From Chloroflexota bacterium (GTDB lineage Bacteria > Chloroflexota > UBA11872 > VXOZ01), in the NCBI GenBank assembly GCA_028874195.1, contig JAPPLM010000078.1, forward strand, positions 1-62,649: a stretch of 62,649 nt of DNA. Direction: 5' to 3'. The notes under the pieces were generated by a model. That model made no database searches. It saw nothing but the letters and a program-made list of their open reading frames with translations, and was not told the DNA's origin. Positions within the stretch are counted from its first letter, which is position 1, and each line of letters starts with the position of its first letter. The position numbers and the translations under genes were made by a program. Below, piece after piece: positions 8,996 to 17,145 of this stretch.

Positions 8996-10006
8996 CTAGA
9001 TTTCACACACGATTCCATCGCGGTCGCCGTCGCGCGGCGGGTTGGCAATGATCTCTATCGGAAAGCCGCGACCCTTGCCCTTGCTACCTTGGACTCGCGC
9101 CACGCCGGCCGCTTCGGCGGCGTCACAGCTTGCATACACGGTTATTGGCGTCGCAGTGGGAGTTGGCGCCGGCGTTGCAGCAGACGTAGGCGTAGGAGTG
9201 GGTGTCGCGGTGGACGACAGTGTCGGAGTTGGCGTTGGCGTCGCCGCGGGGGTTGGTGTCGGCGTAGGCGTAGGTAGAACGATCCGCGGCGTCTCGTCGC
9301 ACTCTTCCAGCATCGTGCGCAGCGCCGTCACCTCGGCATCATCCGCACTGAGACCCCAAAACACTTTCACCGCAATCCAATCCTGTGCATACTGGCACCA
9401 TGCCGAGTCTAAGGGCGGTTTCCATTCTGCAGGATCGCGCGCGCCTTTCGAGCGGTTGCTCGAAGCCGACACCGCAGTCAGTGTCTGCGGTAGAGTCAGA
9501 TCATTTGCGTAGGCATAGCGCCGTGGATAGGACCACCGCCATCCCCCTGACTCGTGCACTTCTGCCAGCGGCACCATGTGATCGATGTCTACCCCTCTCG
9601 CACTGTCAACGGTTTCTCCGTCGTACCACGATAACCACGTACCGTCGGGGACACATGAATCATCATCGTCTGCGAGGGTACTGGCTTCAGCGACGAGCAC
9701 TTCCTCTCGCGTATTGCAGCCGTCGTCATCTATGTCGTCCCAGCCGCTCTGCTCGTACATCCAGCGTCCGTAGGAAAGGCCGCCATCCGATTCCGGCGCG
9801 GTCTTGAGCTGCAGCCCGGCGATGTCTGTCGTGGTTGGGGTCGTTTGCTCAGGAACGCAGTTGGCCTCATAGAATACGTCAACCCCTTGCCAACCCGCTT
9901 GTTTCAAATTCTCCCGCGCCGTATCGAGTTGCGTGCACAATTCGGCAGTAGGTCCGCCATCGATGGTGATGGCAAACCAAACTGCCGCTAAGAATAGCGC
10001 CAACAT
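8996..10006 (-). CDS. Secreted HNH-type nuclease with Excalibur domain
   Basis: Predicted exported protein of 336 aa. A hydrophobic N-terminal segment (residues 1-15) serves as signal or anchor. Residues about 130-240 form an HNH/DUF1524-type nuclease: the DIDHMVPLAEVHESGG motif holds the catalytic Asp-His, followed by NDLTLPQTLTAVSASSNRSK, as in secreted actinobacterial nucleases. A linker of Thr-Pro repeats spans about 245-290. The C-terminus is an Excalibur calcium-binding domain ending DGDRDGIVCE, with the Cys and acidic residues expected. It probably degrades extracellular nucleic acid; this is inference from the architecture. It stands alone. Confidence 0.85.
   Translation of the reverse strand: MLALFLAAVWFAITIDGGPTAELCTQLDTARENLKQAGWQGVDVFYEANCVPEQTTPTTTDIAGLQLKTAPESDGGLSYGRWMYEQSGWDDIDDDGCNTREEVLVAEASTLADDDDSCVPDGTWLSWYDGETVDSARGVDIDHMVPLAEVHESGGWRWSYPRRYAYANDLTLPQTLTAVSASSNRSKGARDPAEWKPPLDSAWCQYAQDWIAVKVFWGLSADDAEVTALRTMLEECDETPRIVLPTPTPTPTPAATPTPTPTLSSTATPTPTPTSAATPAPTPTATPITVYASCDAAEAAGVARVQGSKGKGRGFPIEIIANPPRDGDRDGIVCEI
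9150..9285 (-). repeat. Thr-Pro coding minisatellite
   Basis: Short GTTGGCGTAGGCGT-like units repeat imperfectly and encode the (T-P)n linker of the nuclease gene. Length variation between strains is likely. Confidence 0.75.
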
Positions 10007-10191
10007 ATACCACCCTTTAAACTTTCAGAGCGCGTCCGCACCAACTCGGACGCACAAACACCCACTATCCCCGCGCGCTTCAGTGAGCGCGCCAATACAA
10101 ACCACCCGCAACGAGCGAAGCGGATGCTCCTCGTTGCTCTTTCAACTGCAGATGCTGCAGTTATCCTTTTGAGACCCGCCTGGCAGCAGGC

Positions 10192-11610
10192 CTAGCCATC
10201 AGCGGGATCAGCTACAGCCCAGCGTTCAGCCAGCCTGTAGAGTCCCATTCCGTGCGATCCCTTAATCAAAACGACGTCTTTTGGTTTTACCTCCGTTTCC
10301 AAGAGCGCCTCGGCAGAGTCCAAGGCAGCATTCAGCGCAGCATCGTCGGCACGGTTCGCCGGAATCTCCGTGATGTGCGCCGGGTCCATGCCTGCCGCGC
10401 GGGCGCCCGCCGCGGTTTCGGCGCTATCGTTGCCTATGGTCACCAAGCGGTCGGCGTGGCGTGCCGCGGCCTCGCCAAGCCCGCGATGCTCTGCGGCGGT
10501 ATACTCCCCCAACTCGAGCATGTCGCCGAACACCGCAAACCGCTTTCCCTTGCCGCCCAACTGCGCGAGGGACTCCAAGGCCAGTGTTGCGGAAACGCGA
10601 TTGGCATTATAGGCATCGTCGAGCAAGACCGAGCCATTGCGCCCCTGCCGGACGTGCAGCCGGCCCGGAGCGGGGCGTACCCTTGCCAACCCTGTCGCAA
10701 TATCCTCCAACGTCATCCCACACGCGCGTCCGACAGTGGTAGCGGCAAGCGCCGCGTAAACTCCGGCATGGCCCAGGACTTGGATTCTCAATTGCCCCAC
10801 TTCGGACCCGGCATGCACATCAAACTGGGTCCAGCCGTCAGATAGCACCGTCACATTCTTACCGGATACATCAGCGATGTCCTCGGCGCTGTATGTCAAC
10901 ACATTCGCACGCGTTGCCGCGGACATCTGCCTGACACGCGGGTCGTCTCCATTGAGTACGGCGGTACCGCGGGCCGGCAGCGCCTGGACCAACTCAGCCT
11001 TGGCGTGCTGCACGCGCTCAAGTGAGCCAAAAAGCTCGAGATGAACCGGACCCACTGCCGTTACTACCCCAATGTGCGGCCGAATCCTGCGGCAGTAGCC
11101 GGCAATCTCACCGCGCCACTGGGCTCCCATTTCTAGCACGAGCACATCGTCACCTGGCATACTGCGCGCTACGGTGCGCGGAATGCCGATTTCGTTGTTC
11201 TCGGTACCCAGCGCCCTGCACACCGCAAAGCGCTCCTCAAGCACCGCCGCGATCGCCTCTTTCGTGGTCGTCTTGCCATAGCTGCCCGTGATAGCAACGA
11301 TGCGCATGTTGGAGCGCTGTCGCACCAAGTAACTGGCCAGCTTCCATGCCGCGTCGTTTGGATCCCTAACGCGGATTTGCGGTATGCGAACGCCGGGCAG
11401 CGGTCTTTGGCAGAGAATGGCGGCAGCGCCCTTGGACACAGCATCCGGAATGAAGTCATGTCCGTCGCGCTGATCGGTGCGCAGCGCGAGGAAGACCTCG
11501 CCCGGCTGGAGAATCCGGGTATCGTGGCTCAATCCCGTACACGCGACGCCCGCCACCGCCGGGTCTTGCGGCGGATCGCGTCGCAGCGCGCGGTAGAGGT
11601 CAACGAGCAT
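10192..11610 (-). CDS. murF: UDP-N-acetylmuramoyl-tripeptide--D-alanyl-D-alanine ligase
   Basis: Cytosolic Mur ligase of 472 aa that adds D-Ala-D-Ala to the UDP-MurNAc-tripeptide, the last soluble step of peptidoglycan precursor synthesis. Domain 1 has the MurF-type GLSHDTRILQPGEVFLAL. The ATP loop is AITGSYGKTTTKE (residues about 112-124), followed by TENNEIGIPRTV and LEMGAQWRGEI. ATG 11610 (MLVDLYRALRR) matches the family N-terminus better than the TTG/ATG further upstream. The gene diverges from ddl, whose product makes its substrate. Confidence 0.95.
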   Translation of the reverse strand: MLVDLYRALRRDPPQDPAVAGVACTGLSHDTRILQPGEVFLALRTDQRDGHDFIPDAVSKGAAAILCQRPLPGVRIPQIRVRDPNDAAWKLASYLVRQRSNMRIVAITGSYGKTTTKEAIAAVLEERFAVCRALGTENNEIGIPRTVARSMPGDDVLVLEMGAQWRGEIAGYCRRIRPHIGVVTAVGPVHLELFGSLERVQHAKAELVQALPARGTAVLNGDDPRVRQMSAATRANVLTYSAEDIADVSGKNVTVLSDGWTQFDVHAGSEVGQLRIQVLGHAGVYAALAATTVGRACGMTLEDIATGLARVRPAPGRLHVRQGRNGSVLLDDAYNANRVSATLALESLAQLGGKGKRFAVFGDMLELGEYTAAEHRGLGEAAARHADRLVTIGNDSAETAAGARAAGMDPAHITEIPANRADDAALNAALDSAEALLETEVKPKDVVLIKGSHGMGLYRLAERWAVADPADG

Positions 11611-12051
11611 GAACAACGGGGAAAACGCTCCTTGAATTGCAAGCACCGTGGGTAAATGAGAACCGGACAGCCGTGGTACCTAAGGTGCACATTAGCGCCG
11701 TGAGCAAGATGCGATTCTTCTATCGTCTTGGACAGCGCGTGAGACAGAGTCTCAACAAGTGAACTCACGAGGTGTTCACCTTTTGCCCAAGAAGCGGGGG
11801 ACAAGCCCCCGCGCTACGTTAATGCGACAACATTGGGGACAAGTCCCTGCGCCACACTCTCGCTGTCATCTTTATCAGTACTGTGGTAGAGAGTCTCAGC
11901 TATCCTTCGGAAACTCCCTCCGCATCGCGCGGGACACCGGTACTCGGCACCACACGAACCGTCACCACGCTCTAGGAGAGTCTACGCCAACCTGCTATAA
12001 TGATGCCACCTCTCTTCAGCAAAGCAAACGGACCCCGGTGCTGCTGCAACT
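11611..12051. other. Divergent murF-ddl intergenic region with family D repeats
   Basis: A 441-bp gap. It holds a palindromic repeat at 11794-11817 (GCGGGGGACAAGCCCCCGCG) and a decayed copy at 11831-11855. No convincing gene, RNA or clear promoter was recognised; both divergent genes must be transcribed from here. Confidence 0.6.
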
Positions 12052-13161
12052 ATGAGCAAAAAGCTCCGTGTTGGCCTGCTGTTTGGCGGCCGCTCAGCCG
12101 AACATGATGTATCGGTAGTCTCCGCCCGTTCGGTAATGACGGCGCTTGATGCAAGCAGGTATGAGGTGATTCCAATTGGCATCACACGAGAGGGACGTTG
12201 GCTCTTCAACGTAGACCCGGCACGTGCCTTGGCGGACCAATTGCATCTAGCGATCGATGCCGACTCCTCGCAGCTTGCCATGAAACCGGCAAGCGCATTG
12301 GCTCCCCACAACACGGCTCAGAGTCCCCAAGACCATTTGACGATCGGCGCGCTGGATGTGGTTCTTCCAATTCTTCACGGGCCCAACGGCGAAGACGGCA
12401 GTATTCAGGGGTTGCTCCAACTGGCTGACGTACCCTATGCCGGCTGCGACGTGCTCGGCTCGGCGTTGGGCATGGACAAAATTATCCAAAAGCGGCTCTT
12501 CAGCTATGCGGGTCTACCGGTTGCCGACTTTGTCCCGCTGCGCCGCAAACAATGGCGCGCGCAGCCGGAGGCATGCATTAAGAAAGTCGAGGCCGACCTC
12601 TCCTATCCGGTCTTCGTGAAACCGGCGGCCCTCGGCTCAAGCGTTGGCATTTCGAAGGCTCATAAACGAGACGAGTTGGGGCCCGCCCTCAATCTGGCGG
12701 CGCGCTACGGTACCAAGCTCATCGTCGAGGCCGCGGTGCCCAACGCGCGGGAGATTGAGTTTTCGGTGCTCGGCAATGACAATCCCATGGTCTCAGTCCC
12801 GGGAGAAATTGTGGCTGCGCATGAATTCTACGACTACGCCGCTAAATACGAAGCGGATTCGGCTCTGCACGTTCCGGCGCAAATTCCGGAGGAAACGACT
12901 CAGGAGTTGCAGGCGATGGCCATTCGTGCCTTTCAGGCCTTGGAATGCTGCGGCATGGCGCGCGTGGACTTTCTCATGGATGGTGAAACGAATGAGCCGT
13001 ATGTGAGTGAAATCAACACTATTCCGGGGTTTACGTCCATAAGCATGTATCCGAAACTGTGGGAAGCCTCCGGGCTACCGTATCCCGCGCTCTTGGATGA
13101 ACTGATTCGTCTGGCCCAGGAGCGCTATCGCGAATTCAGCGAACAGGATACCGCGCGCTAA
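12052..13161 (+). CDS. ddl: D-alanine--D-alanine ligase
   Basis: ATP-grasp ligase of 369 aa that joins two D-alanines for peptidoglycan. Motifs: VGLLFGGRSAEHDVSVVSA at the N-terminus, LPILHGPNGEDGSIQGLLQ near residue 105, VFVKPAALGSSVGISKA (ATP-grasp lysine, about 185-201), and the metal site EINTIPGFTSISMYPKLW near the C-terminus. Family length and motifs are complete. The usual HGxxGEDG has a P-N in it. It diverges from murF, giving a small cell-wall cluster, and prs follows 44 bases downstream in the same direction. Confidence 0.96.
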   Translation: MSKKLRVGLLFGGRSAEHDVSVVSARSVMTALDASRYEVIPIGITREGRWLFNVDPARALADQLHLAIDADSSQLAMKPASALAPHNTAQSPQDHLTIGALDVVLPILHGPNGEDGSIQGLLQLADVPYAGCDVLGSALGMDKIIQKRLFSYAGLPVADFVPLRRKQWRAQPEACIKKVEADLSYPVFVKPAALGSSVGISKAHKRDELGPALNLAARYGTKLIVEAAVPNAREIEFSVLGNDNPMVSVPGEIVAAHEFYDYAAKYEADSALHVPAQIPEETTQELQAMAIRAFQALECCGMARVDFLMDGETNEPYVSEINTIPGFTSISMYPKLWEASGLPYPALLDELIRLAQERYREFSEQDTAR

Positions 13162-13205
13162 AGTGCCATAATGGGGTTAACAGGAAAGTAAAGGGGGCAG
13201 CCGTG

Positions 13206-14156
13206 ATGGTTAATGGGGACATCAAGATTTTCTCGGGACTGGCCAATAATCCCTTGGCGGCCGAGATTGCTGATCTTCTTGGCACGGGCCTCGGTGACGT
13301 AAATATCGAAGACGCCCCGGATACTGAGACGCTCGTCAAGGTGAATGAGAGTGTGCGCGGCTGCGACGTGTACGTCGTGCAACCTACCTCGGCGCCGGTG
13401 AACGACAACCTCATGCAACTCCTGCTCATTGTTGACGCGCTGCGCCGGGCCTCTGCTAAACGCATCACCGCCGTCATTCCCTATTTCGGCTATTCCCGCC
13501 AGGAGCGCATGGCGCACGGACGCGAGCCGATTAGTGCCAAAGTCGTTGCCGACATGCTCCAGGCGGTCGGCGTAAACCGCATCATACTCACCGACATTCA
13601 CGCGCCGGCCATGCAGGGCTTTTTTAATATCCCCATGGAGACGCTTTCAGCCGTCCCCCTGATCATTGATTATTTGAAGCAGCAAGACCTTACCGATTCC
13701 GTTATTGTTGCCCCGGACGTCGGCCGCGCCAAACTGGCTGAGCAATACGCGGAACGCTTGGGAGTGCCCCTCGCGCTGATCCACAAAGCGCGCGAGTCTG
13801 CTACCACATCGCGCATCGTTGGCATGATTGGCGACCTGAAGAGCAAGTCTCCCATAATTATCGATGACATTATTACCACCGGCGGCACCATCGTGGAGAC
13901 TGCCCACGCGGTCATAAATGCCGGCGCGAATCCGCGGCTGCGCTTGGCGGCCGTACACGGGCTCCTTGCCGGTTCTGCCTCCGATCGCCTGAGTCACGAC
14001 TTCATCGAAGAGGTGATCCTCACCGATACGGTGCACATCCCCGCGGACAAACACACACCCAACATGACCATCCTCTCGGTGGCACAGCTCTTTGCCGAGG
14101 CCATCCACCGCGTGCACAACGAGACTTCAGTAAGCGGACTGTACCTGCTCACGTAA
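13206..14156 (+). CDS. prs: Ribose-phosphate pyrophosphokinase
   Basis: Cytosolic enzyme (316 aa) making PRPP from ribose 5-phosphate and ATP for nucleotide, His and Trp synthesis. It shows KIFSGLANNPLAAEIADLLG at the N-terminus, YFGYSRQER, the DIHAPAMQGFF flexible-loop motif, and the PRPP-binding IIDDIITTGGTIVETA at residues about 218-233. A GGGGG-rich ribosome site precedes the GTG-ATG pair; the ATG at 13206 is used, and GTG 13203 is possible. It probably shares a transcript with ddl. Confidence 0.96.
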   Translation: MVNGDIKIFSGLANNPLAAEIADLLGTGLGDVNIEDAPDTETLVKVNESVRGCDVYVVQPTSAPVNDNLMQLLLIVDALRRASAKRITAVIPYFGYSRQERMAHGREPISAKVVADMLQAVGVNRIILTDIHAPAMQGFFNIPMETLSAVPLIIDYLKQQDLTDSVIVAPDVGRAKLAEQYAERLGVPLALIHKARESATTSRIVGMIGDLKSKSPIIIDDIITTGGTIVETAHAVINAGANPRLRLAAVHGLLAGSASDRLSHDFIEEVILTDTVHIPADKHTPNMTILSVAQLFAEAIHRVHNETSVSGLYLLT

Positions 14157-14316
14157 GAACATTGAGCGGTGCGTTCGAGCTCCCCCTCGCAGCCGATGCT
14201 CGTCCGGCACTTACAAAATACGGTCAATTGTTGGCGTGGTTACAAAATCCCGTCCTTGGTTTCGGTATACTAGTGATAGCAATGGGGATCTGTGGTGAGT
14301 GGTAAGGGCTTGACCC

Positions 14317-15069
14317 ATGTTGGTTGATGTAGGCATCGCATTTGCCGCCGGCGTTCTATCTTTTCTGTCGCCTTGCTTCCTTCCCTTGATTCCCGCGTAT
14401 CTCGTCTATCTCGGCGGCCGCCACGTAAATGCGGTGCGCAACGAGACCTCCGCCCGGCGTGCGGTCTTCATCAACGCGATCGCCTTCGTTCTCGGCTTTG
14501 GAGTGATCTTCGTCGCTCTCGGCGTTGCCATCACCTTTGTAGGCCTCGCGTTTCAGCAAGGCCTGCCCACAATGCGGCTCGTCGGCGGCGGGTTGCTCGT
14601 CATCTTCGGACTGAGCTTTCTCGGCTTGCTACGCATTCCATGGCTGCAGCAGATATTACAGCGCGAAGTCTCGCTCCGCAACACCCCATTGGGCCGCATC
14701 GACACCGAAAAGACCGGTCCTGTCACCTCATTTCTGATTGGTCTTGTGTTTGGCACTGGCTGGACTCCGTGTGTAGGGCCCATTCTTGGCGCCATATTGT
14801 TGCAGGCTTCCGGCTCTGACACTGTGGTTCGTGGTGGCATTCTCCTGGCGATCTACGCGTTGGGTATGGGAATTCCATTTCTCGCGATGGCCGCCGCTGT
14901 CGAACGTGCCGCCTCCCTCTTGAACTGGCTTAAGGCCCACATGCTGGTTGTGGAACGCACGAGTGGCGTCTTCTTGATTTTGATGGGTATTGCCGTAGCC
15001 ACGAATTTCCTGGCGATGATTTCCGGCGTGCTTGGCTTCTTCTCATTGGAGATATTGGCGTTCGAATGA
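14317..15069 (+). CDS. ccdA: CcdA/DsbD-family transmembrane thiol electron carrier
   Basis: Polytopic membrane protein of 250 aa with about six helices. CcdA proteins pass electrons from cytosolic thioredoxin to extracytoplasmic thiol proteins through two membrane cysteines. Both are present: SFLSPCFLPLIPAYLVYLGG in helix 1 and GLVFGTGWTPCVGPILGAIL in helix 4. The first selenothioredoxin gene begins 209 bases downstream on the same strand, so CcdA is the obvious electron donor for both anchored UxxC proteins; that link is inference from position and known CcdA-TlpA/ResA partnerships. Confidence 0.93.
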   Translation: MLVDVGIAFAAGVLSFLSPCFLPLIPAYLVYLGGRHVNAVRNETSARRAVFINAIAFVLGFGVIFVALGVAITFVGLAFQQGLPTMRLVGGGLLVIFGLSFLGLLRIPWLQQILQREVSLRNTPLGRIDTEKTGPVTSFLIGLVFGTGWTPCVGPILGAILLQASGSDTVVRGGILLAIYALGMGIPFLAMAAAVERAASLLNWLKAHMLVVERTSGVFLILMGIAVATNFLAMISGVLGFFSLEILAFE

Positions 15070-15278
15070 TAGGAGCCAAGGTTGCAAAGAAAAGGCCGCC
15101 TTTGCAGTTCGTTAACAGTTGTCCGCTAAGCTGGCTCGCGAGGATTATTCGGCATAGTCCGATCTGAAGGAATCGTTAGGACTCGATATCAGTCATGGTT
15201 TGGCGCTGGCGAATTTAGAGCTAGGCAAGACTAAGAGCTGTGGGGATTGTGTGAAACAACAGTAAGGAGAAGAGCACG

Positions 15279-15944
15279 ATGCGACGTCGATCTGTTTGTA
15301 CGCTGCTGCTAAGCGGCGCGTCCATGGCCGCGCTCGCGGCCTGTGGTGGTGGCTCGACGCTGATCGATACGAAGGAGGAGCCCGCGCCCGCAAAGGAAGA
15401 GGCGAAGGCGGAACCAACCGCCGCCCCCAAGGAAGCCCAGCCGACGGCTGAGCCTGAAGCGAAGGCAGAACCTGAGCCGACGGCAGCACCCGAGCTCGAC
15501 CTGCCCAACCTTGGCAAGGCGCCGGAGATTACGCTTACGGAGTGGCTCAACTCGGAGCCCATCACCCTGGCGAGCCTGGAGGGCAAGGCCTCTGCGCTCA
15601 TCGTCTTCTGGACCTACACCTGACCGGTGTGCCGCGGCGAAGTCCCCAGTTGGGTGGACATCCAGAACACGCTCGTTGACGACAGCTTCAAGCTCATCAG
15701 CATCCACTTTCCGGCCTTGGGCGCGTCCACGGACGTGAGCGTCATTGCCGAGAAGTCTGCGGAACTCAGTGTCAATTTCCCGGTCGCGATTGACAACGAC
15801 CTGTCAGCCTGGAACGACTACGGCAACAATGCCTGGCCGGTTGCCTATGCAGTCGATAAAGAAGGGAACATCCGCTTCAAGCAAGTTGGTGCCGGAATCG
15901 ATTCTATCCTCGAAGTGATCGGAAAACTCAAGGCTGCGGGCTAG
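15279..15944 (+). CDS. Lipoprotein thioredoxin, selenocysteine-containing (UxxC)
   Basis: Full-length product 221 aa if the UGA at 15621-15623 is read as selenocysteine. Residues 1-22 are a lipoprotein signal (MRRRSVC...LAAC). About 50 residues of Ala/Glu/Lys/Pro linker follow. A TlpA/ResA-like thioredoxin domain then shows FWTYT-U-PVCRGEVPSW, i.e. Sec115 and Cys118 in place of CxxC, and the cis-proline NAWPVAYAVDKEGNIRF. The frame stays open and conserved for 107 codons after the UGA, ends in TAG, and aligns along its length with the paralogue at 16231-16902. GGAG lies 9 bases before the ATG. selB is in the window. Expected location is outside the membrane; likely a disulfide or peroxide reductase fed by CcdA. 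Confidence 0.9.
15642..15659 (+). promoter_or_regulatory. Candidate bacterial SECIS hairpin, selenoprotein 1
   Basis: GTCCCCAGTTGGGTGGAC begins 18 bases after the UGA. It folds as GUCC/GGAC, a bulged U, CC/GG, and a five-base loop AGUUG containing GU. Position and size fit bacterial SECIS elements. The copy at 16519-16536 has the same fold with the outer G-C pair changed to A-U. Confidence 0.7.
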
Positions 15945-15982
15945 CATACCTGCCGGCGTTGAGACATCGGTCGAGAAAATTG

Positions 15983-16023
15983 AACCGTCTGCGGTGTGCA
16001 CGTTGCATCGCAGACGGTTTTCC
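15983..16023 (+). terminator. Terminator of selenoprotein 1
   Basis: AACCGTCTGCG pairs perfectly with CGCAGACGGTT (11 bp, 15-base loop) followed by TTCCTTT, starting 39 bases after the stop codon. Confidence 0.85.
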
Positions 16024-16128
16024 TTTGATGTGTTCTAGCCCGCTAACCAAAACGCTGCCGACGGCTTCTGGAAACGATGGCTTGCGCCCGCATGAGGCGT
16101 CCTCCAACGGCCAGAAAGTATCTGTAGC

Positions 16129-16164
16129 AAAAAAGCAGTCCGTGATGTCCGCATGGACATCACG
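16129..16164 (-). terminator. Terminator of selenoprotein 2
   Basis: On the minus strand CGTGATGTCC pairs perfectly with GGACATCACG around a four-base loop and is followed, after GACTGC, by six T. It lies about 70 bases after the stop of the second selenoprotein gene. Confidence 0.85.
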
Positions 16165-16230
16165 CACTGAATTCGTGTCTCTACGACAGCGTCGCCGAAA
16201 ACTAGGTCAAGCGGTCAGCGACCCTCTCGT

Positions 16231-16902
16231 TTAGCCCAATTCCTTGAGCTGCTTCACGGCTTCGACCACTAGCTCAAAACTGCCGCCGCCGAACTTTGCA
16301 AAGCGGATATTGCCCTGTCGATCAATGCCGTAAAAGGCCGGCCACGTGCGGGTGCCGTAGGCATTCCAGAGCAACAAATCGTTGTCTACAACCACCGGAT
16401 AGTTTACACCGAGTGCGTCGGCACGCTCCTGGATTCCACTGATGTCTCTGGAAGAACCGGCATGCGGAAAGTGCACGCTAATCAACTTGAATCGATCATC
16501 GTGGTACGTATTGAAGAGATCCACCAAACTGGGGATTTCGCTACGGCAAACCGGTCAGGTGTACGTCCAGAAGACAATGAGAGCAGAGGCCTTGCCCTCC
16601 AGGCTCGCCATGGTGATGGGCTCAGAGTTGAACCAACCGGTGAGCGTAATCTCGGGTGCCTTGCCGAGATTTGGCATATCGAGCTCGGGTGCCGCCGTGG
16701 GTTCAGCCTCTGCCTTCTTTTCAGGCTCAGCCGTCGGTTCGGCCTCCTTCGGAGCGGCGGTTGGTTCGGCCTTCGCCTCTTCCTTCGCGGGTGCGGGCTC
16801 CTCTTTCTCAGTTTCAATCAGCGTCGAACCACCGCCGCACGCTGCGAGCGCGGCTGCGGACGTGCCGCTGAGCAGAAGGGAACAAACAGATCGTCGTCGC
16901 AT
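16231..16902 (-). CDS. Lipoprotein thioredoxin, selenocysteine-containing (UxxC), paralogue
   Basis: Product of 223 aa with UGA at 16555-16557 read as Sec116; Cys119 completes the UxxC motif in FWTYT-U-PVCRSEIPSL. It has the same plan as the preceding gene: signal MRRRSVC...LAAC, acidic/basic Ala-Pro linker, then a TlpA-like domain with TRTWPAFYGIDRQGNIRF carrying the cis-proline. The ATG at 16902 has GGAG nine bases upstream, exactly as in the paralogue; a TTG at 16917 is less likely. The two genes face each other tail to tail, each with its own terminator, which suggests an inverted duplication. The downstream halves have diverged more than the N-terminal halves but both stay open, arguing against decay at the UGA. 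Confidence 0.9.
16519..16536 (-). promoter_or_regulatory. Candidate bacterial SECIS hairpin, selenoprotein 2
   Basis: Minus-strand ATCCCCAGTTTGGTGGAT begins 18 bases after the UGA and forms AUCC/GGAU, a bulged U, CC/GG and a loop AGUUU. Compared with the first copy the outer pair covaries (G-C to A-U) while the loop AGUU is unchanged. Confidence 0.7.
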
Positions 16903-17145
16903 AGTCTTCTTCTCCAATCTCCTTTGTGCGGGTTTGCTGCGGGTACTTTAATTCACTGATTGACTCGGTGAGCCGTTCTACCCAACCTGCCGCGCAGGGC
17001 AGTGTGGCTTGCATCCTCCGTTAGGTTTTATCGTAGCGTGAATCGTCGGCGTGTTCCAGTCGCCTTGACATCTCACGCGGCAACTACGTCATGGTACCTA
17101 TGATAGGCTTGTCGGAAGAACGACTACAGCACTCAAGGAGTCGTA

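Noticed and set aside
9150-9285. CRISPR-like or tandem regulatory repeat
   Set aside because: Units are short, without spacers, and encode a Thr-Pro linker inside the nuclease gene.
14157-14316. Promoter-like TATACT before ccdA
   Set aside because: A -10-like box is present but no convincing -35 box lies at the right distance.
15279-16902. UGA recoded as Trp or Gly throughout the genome, or the two genes as frame-broken pseudogenes
   Set aside because: UGA ends several ordinary genes in the window, and both genes have UGA at the same catalytic codon with conserved sequence after it; decay would not hit the same codon twice.
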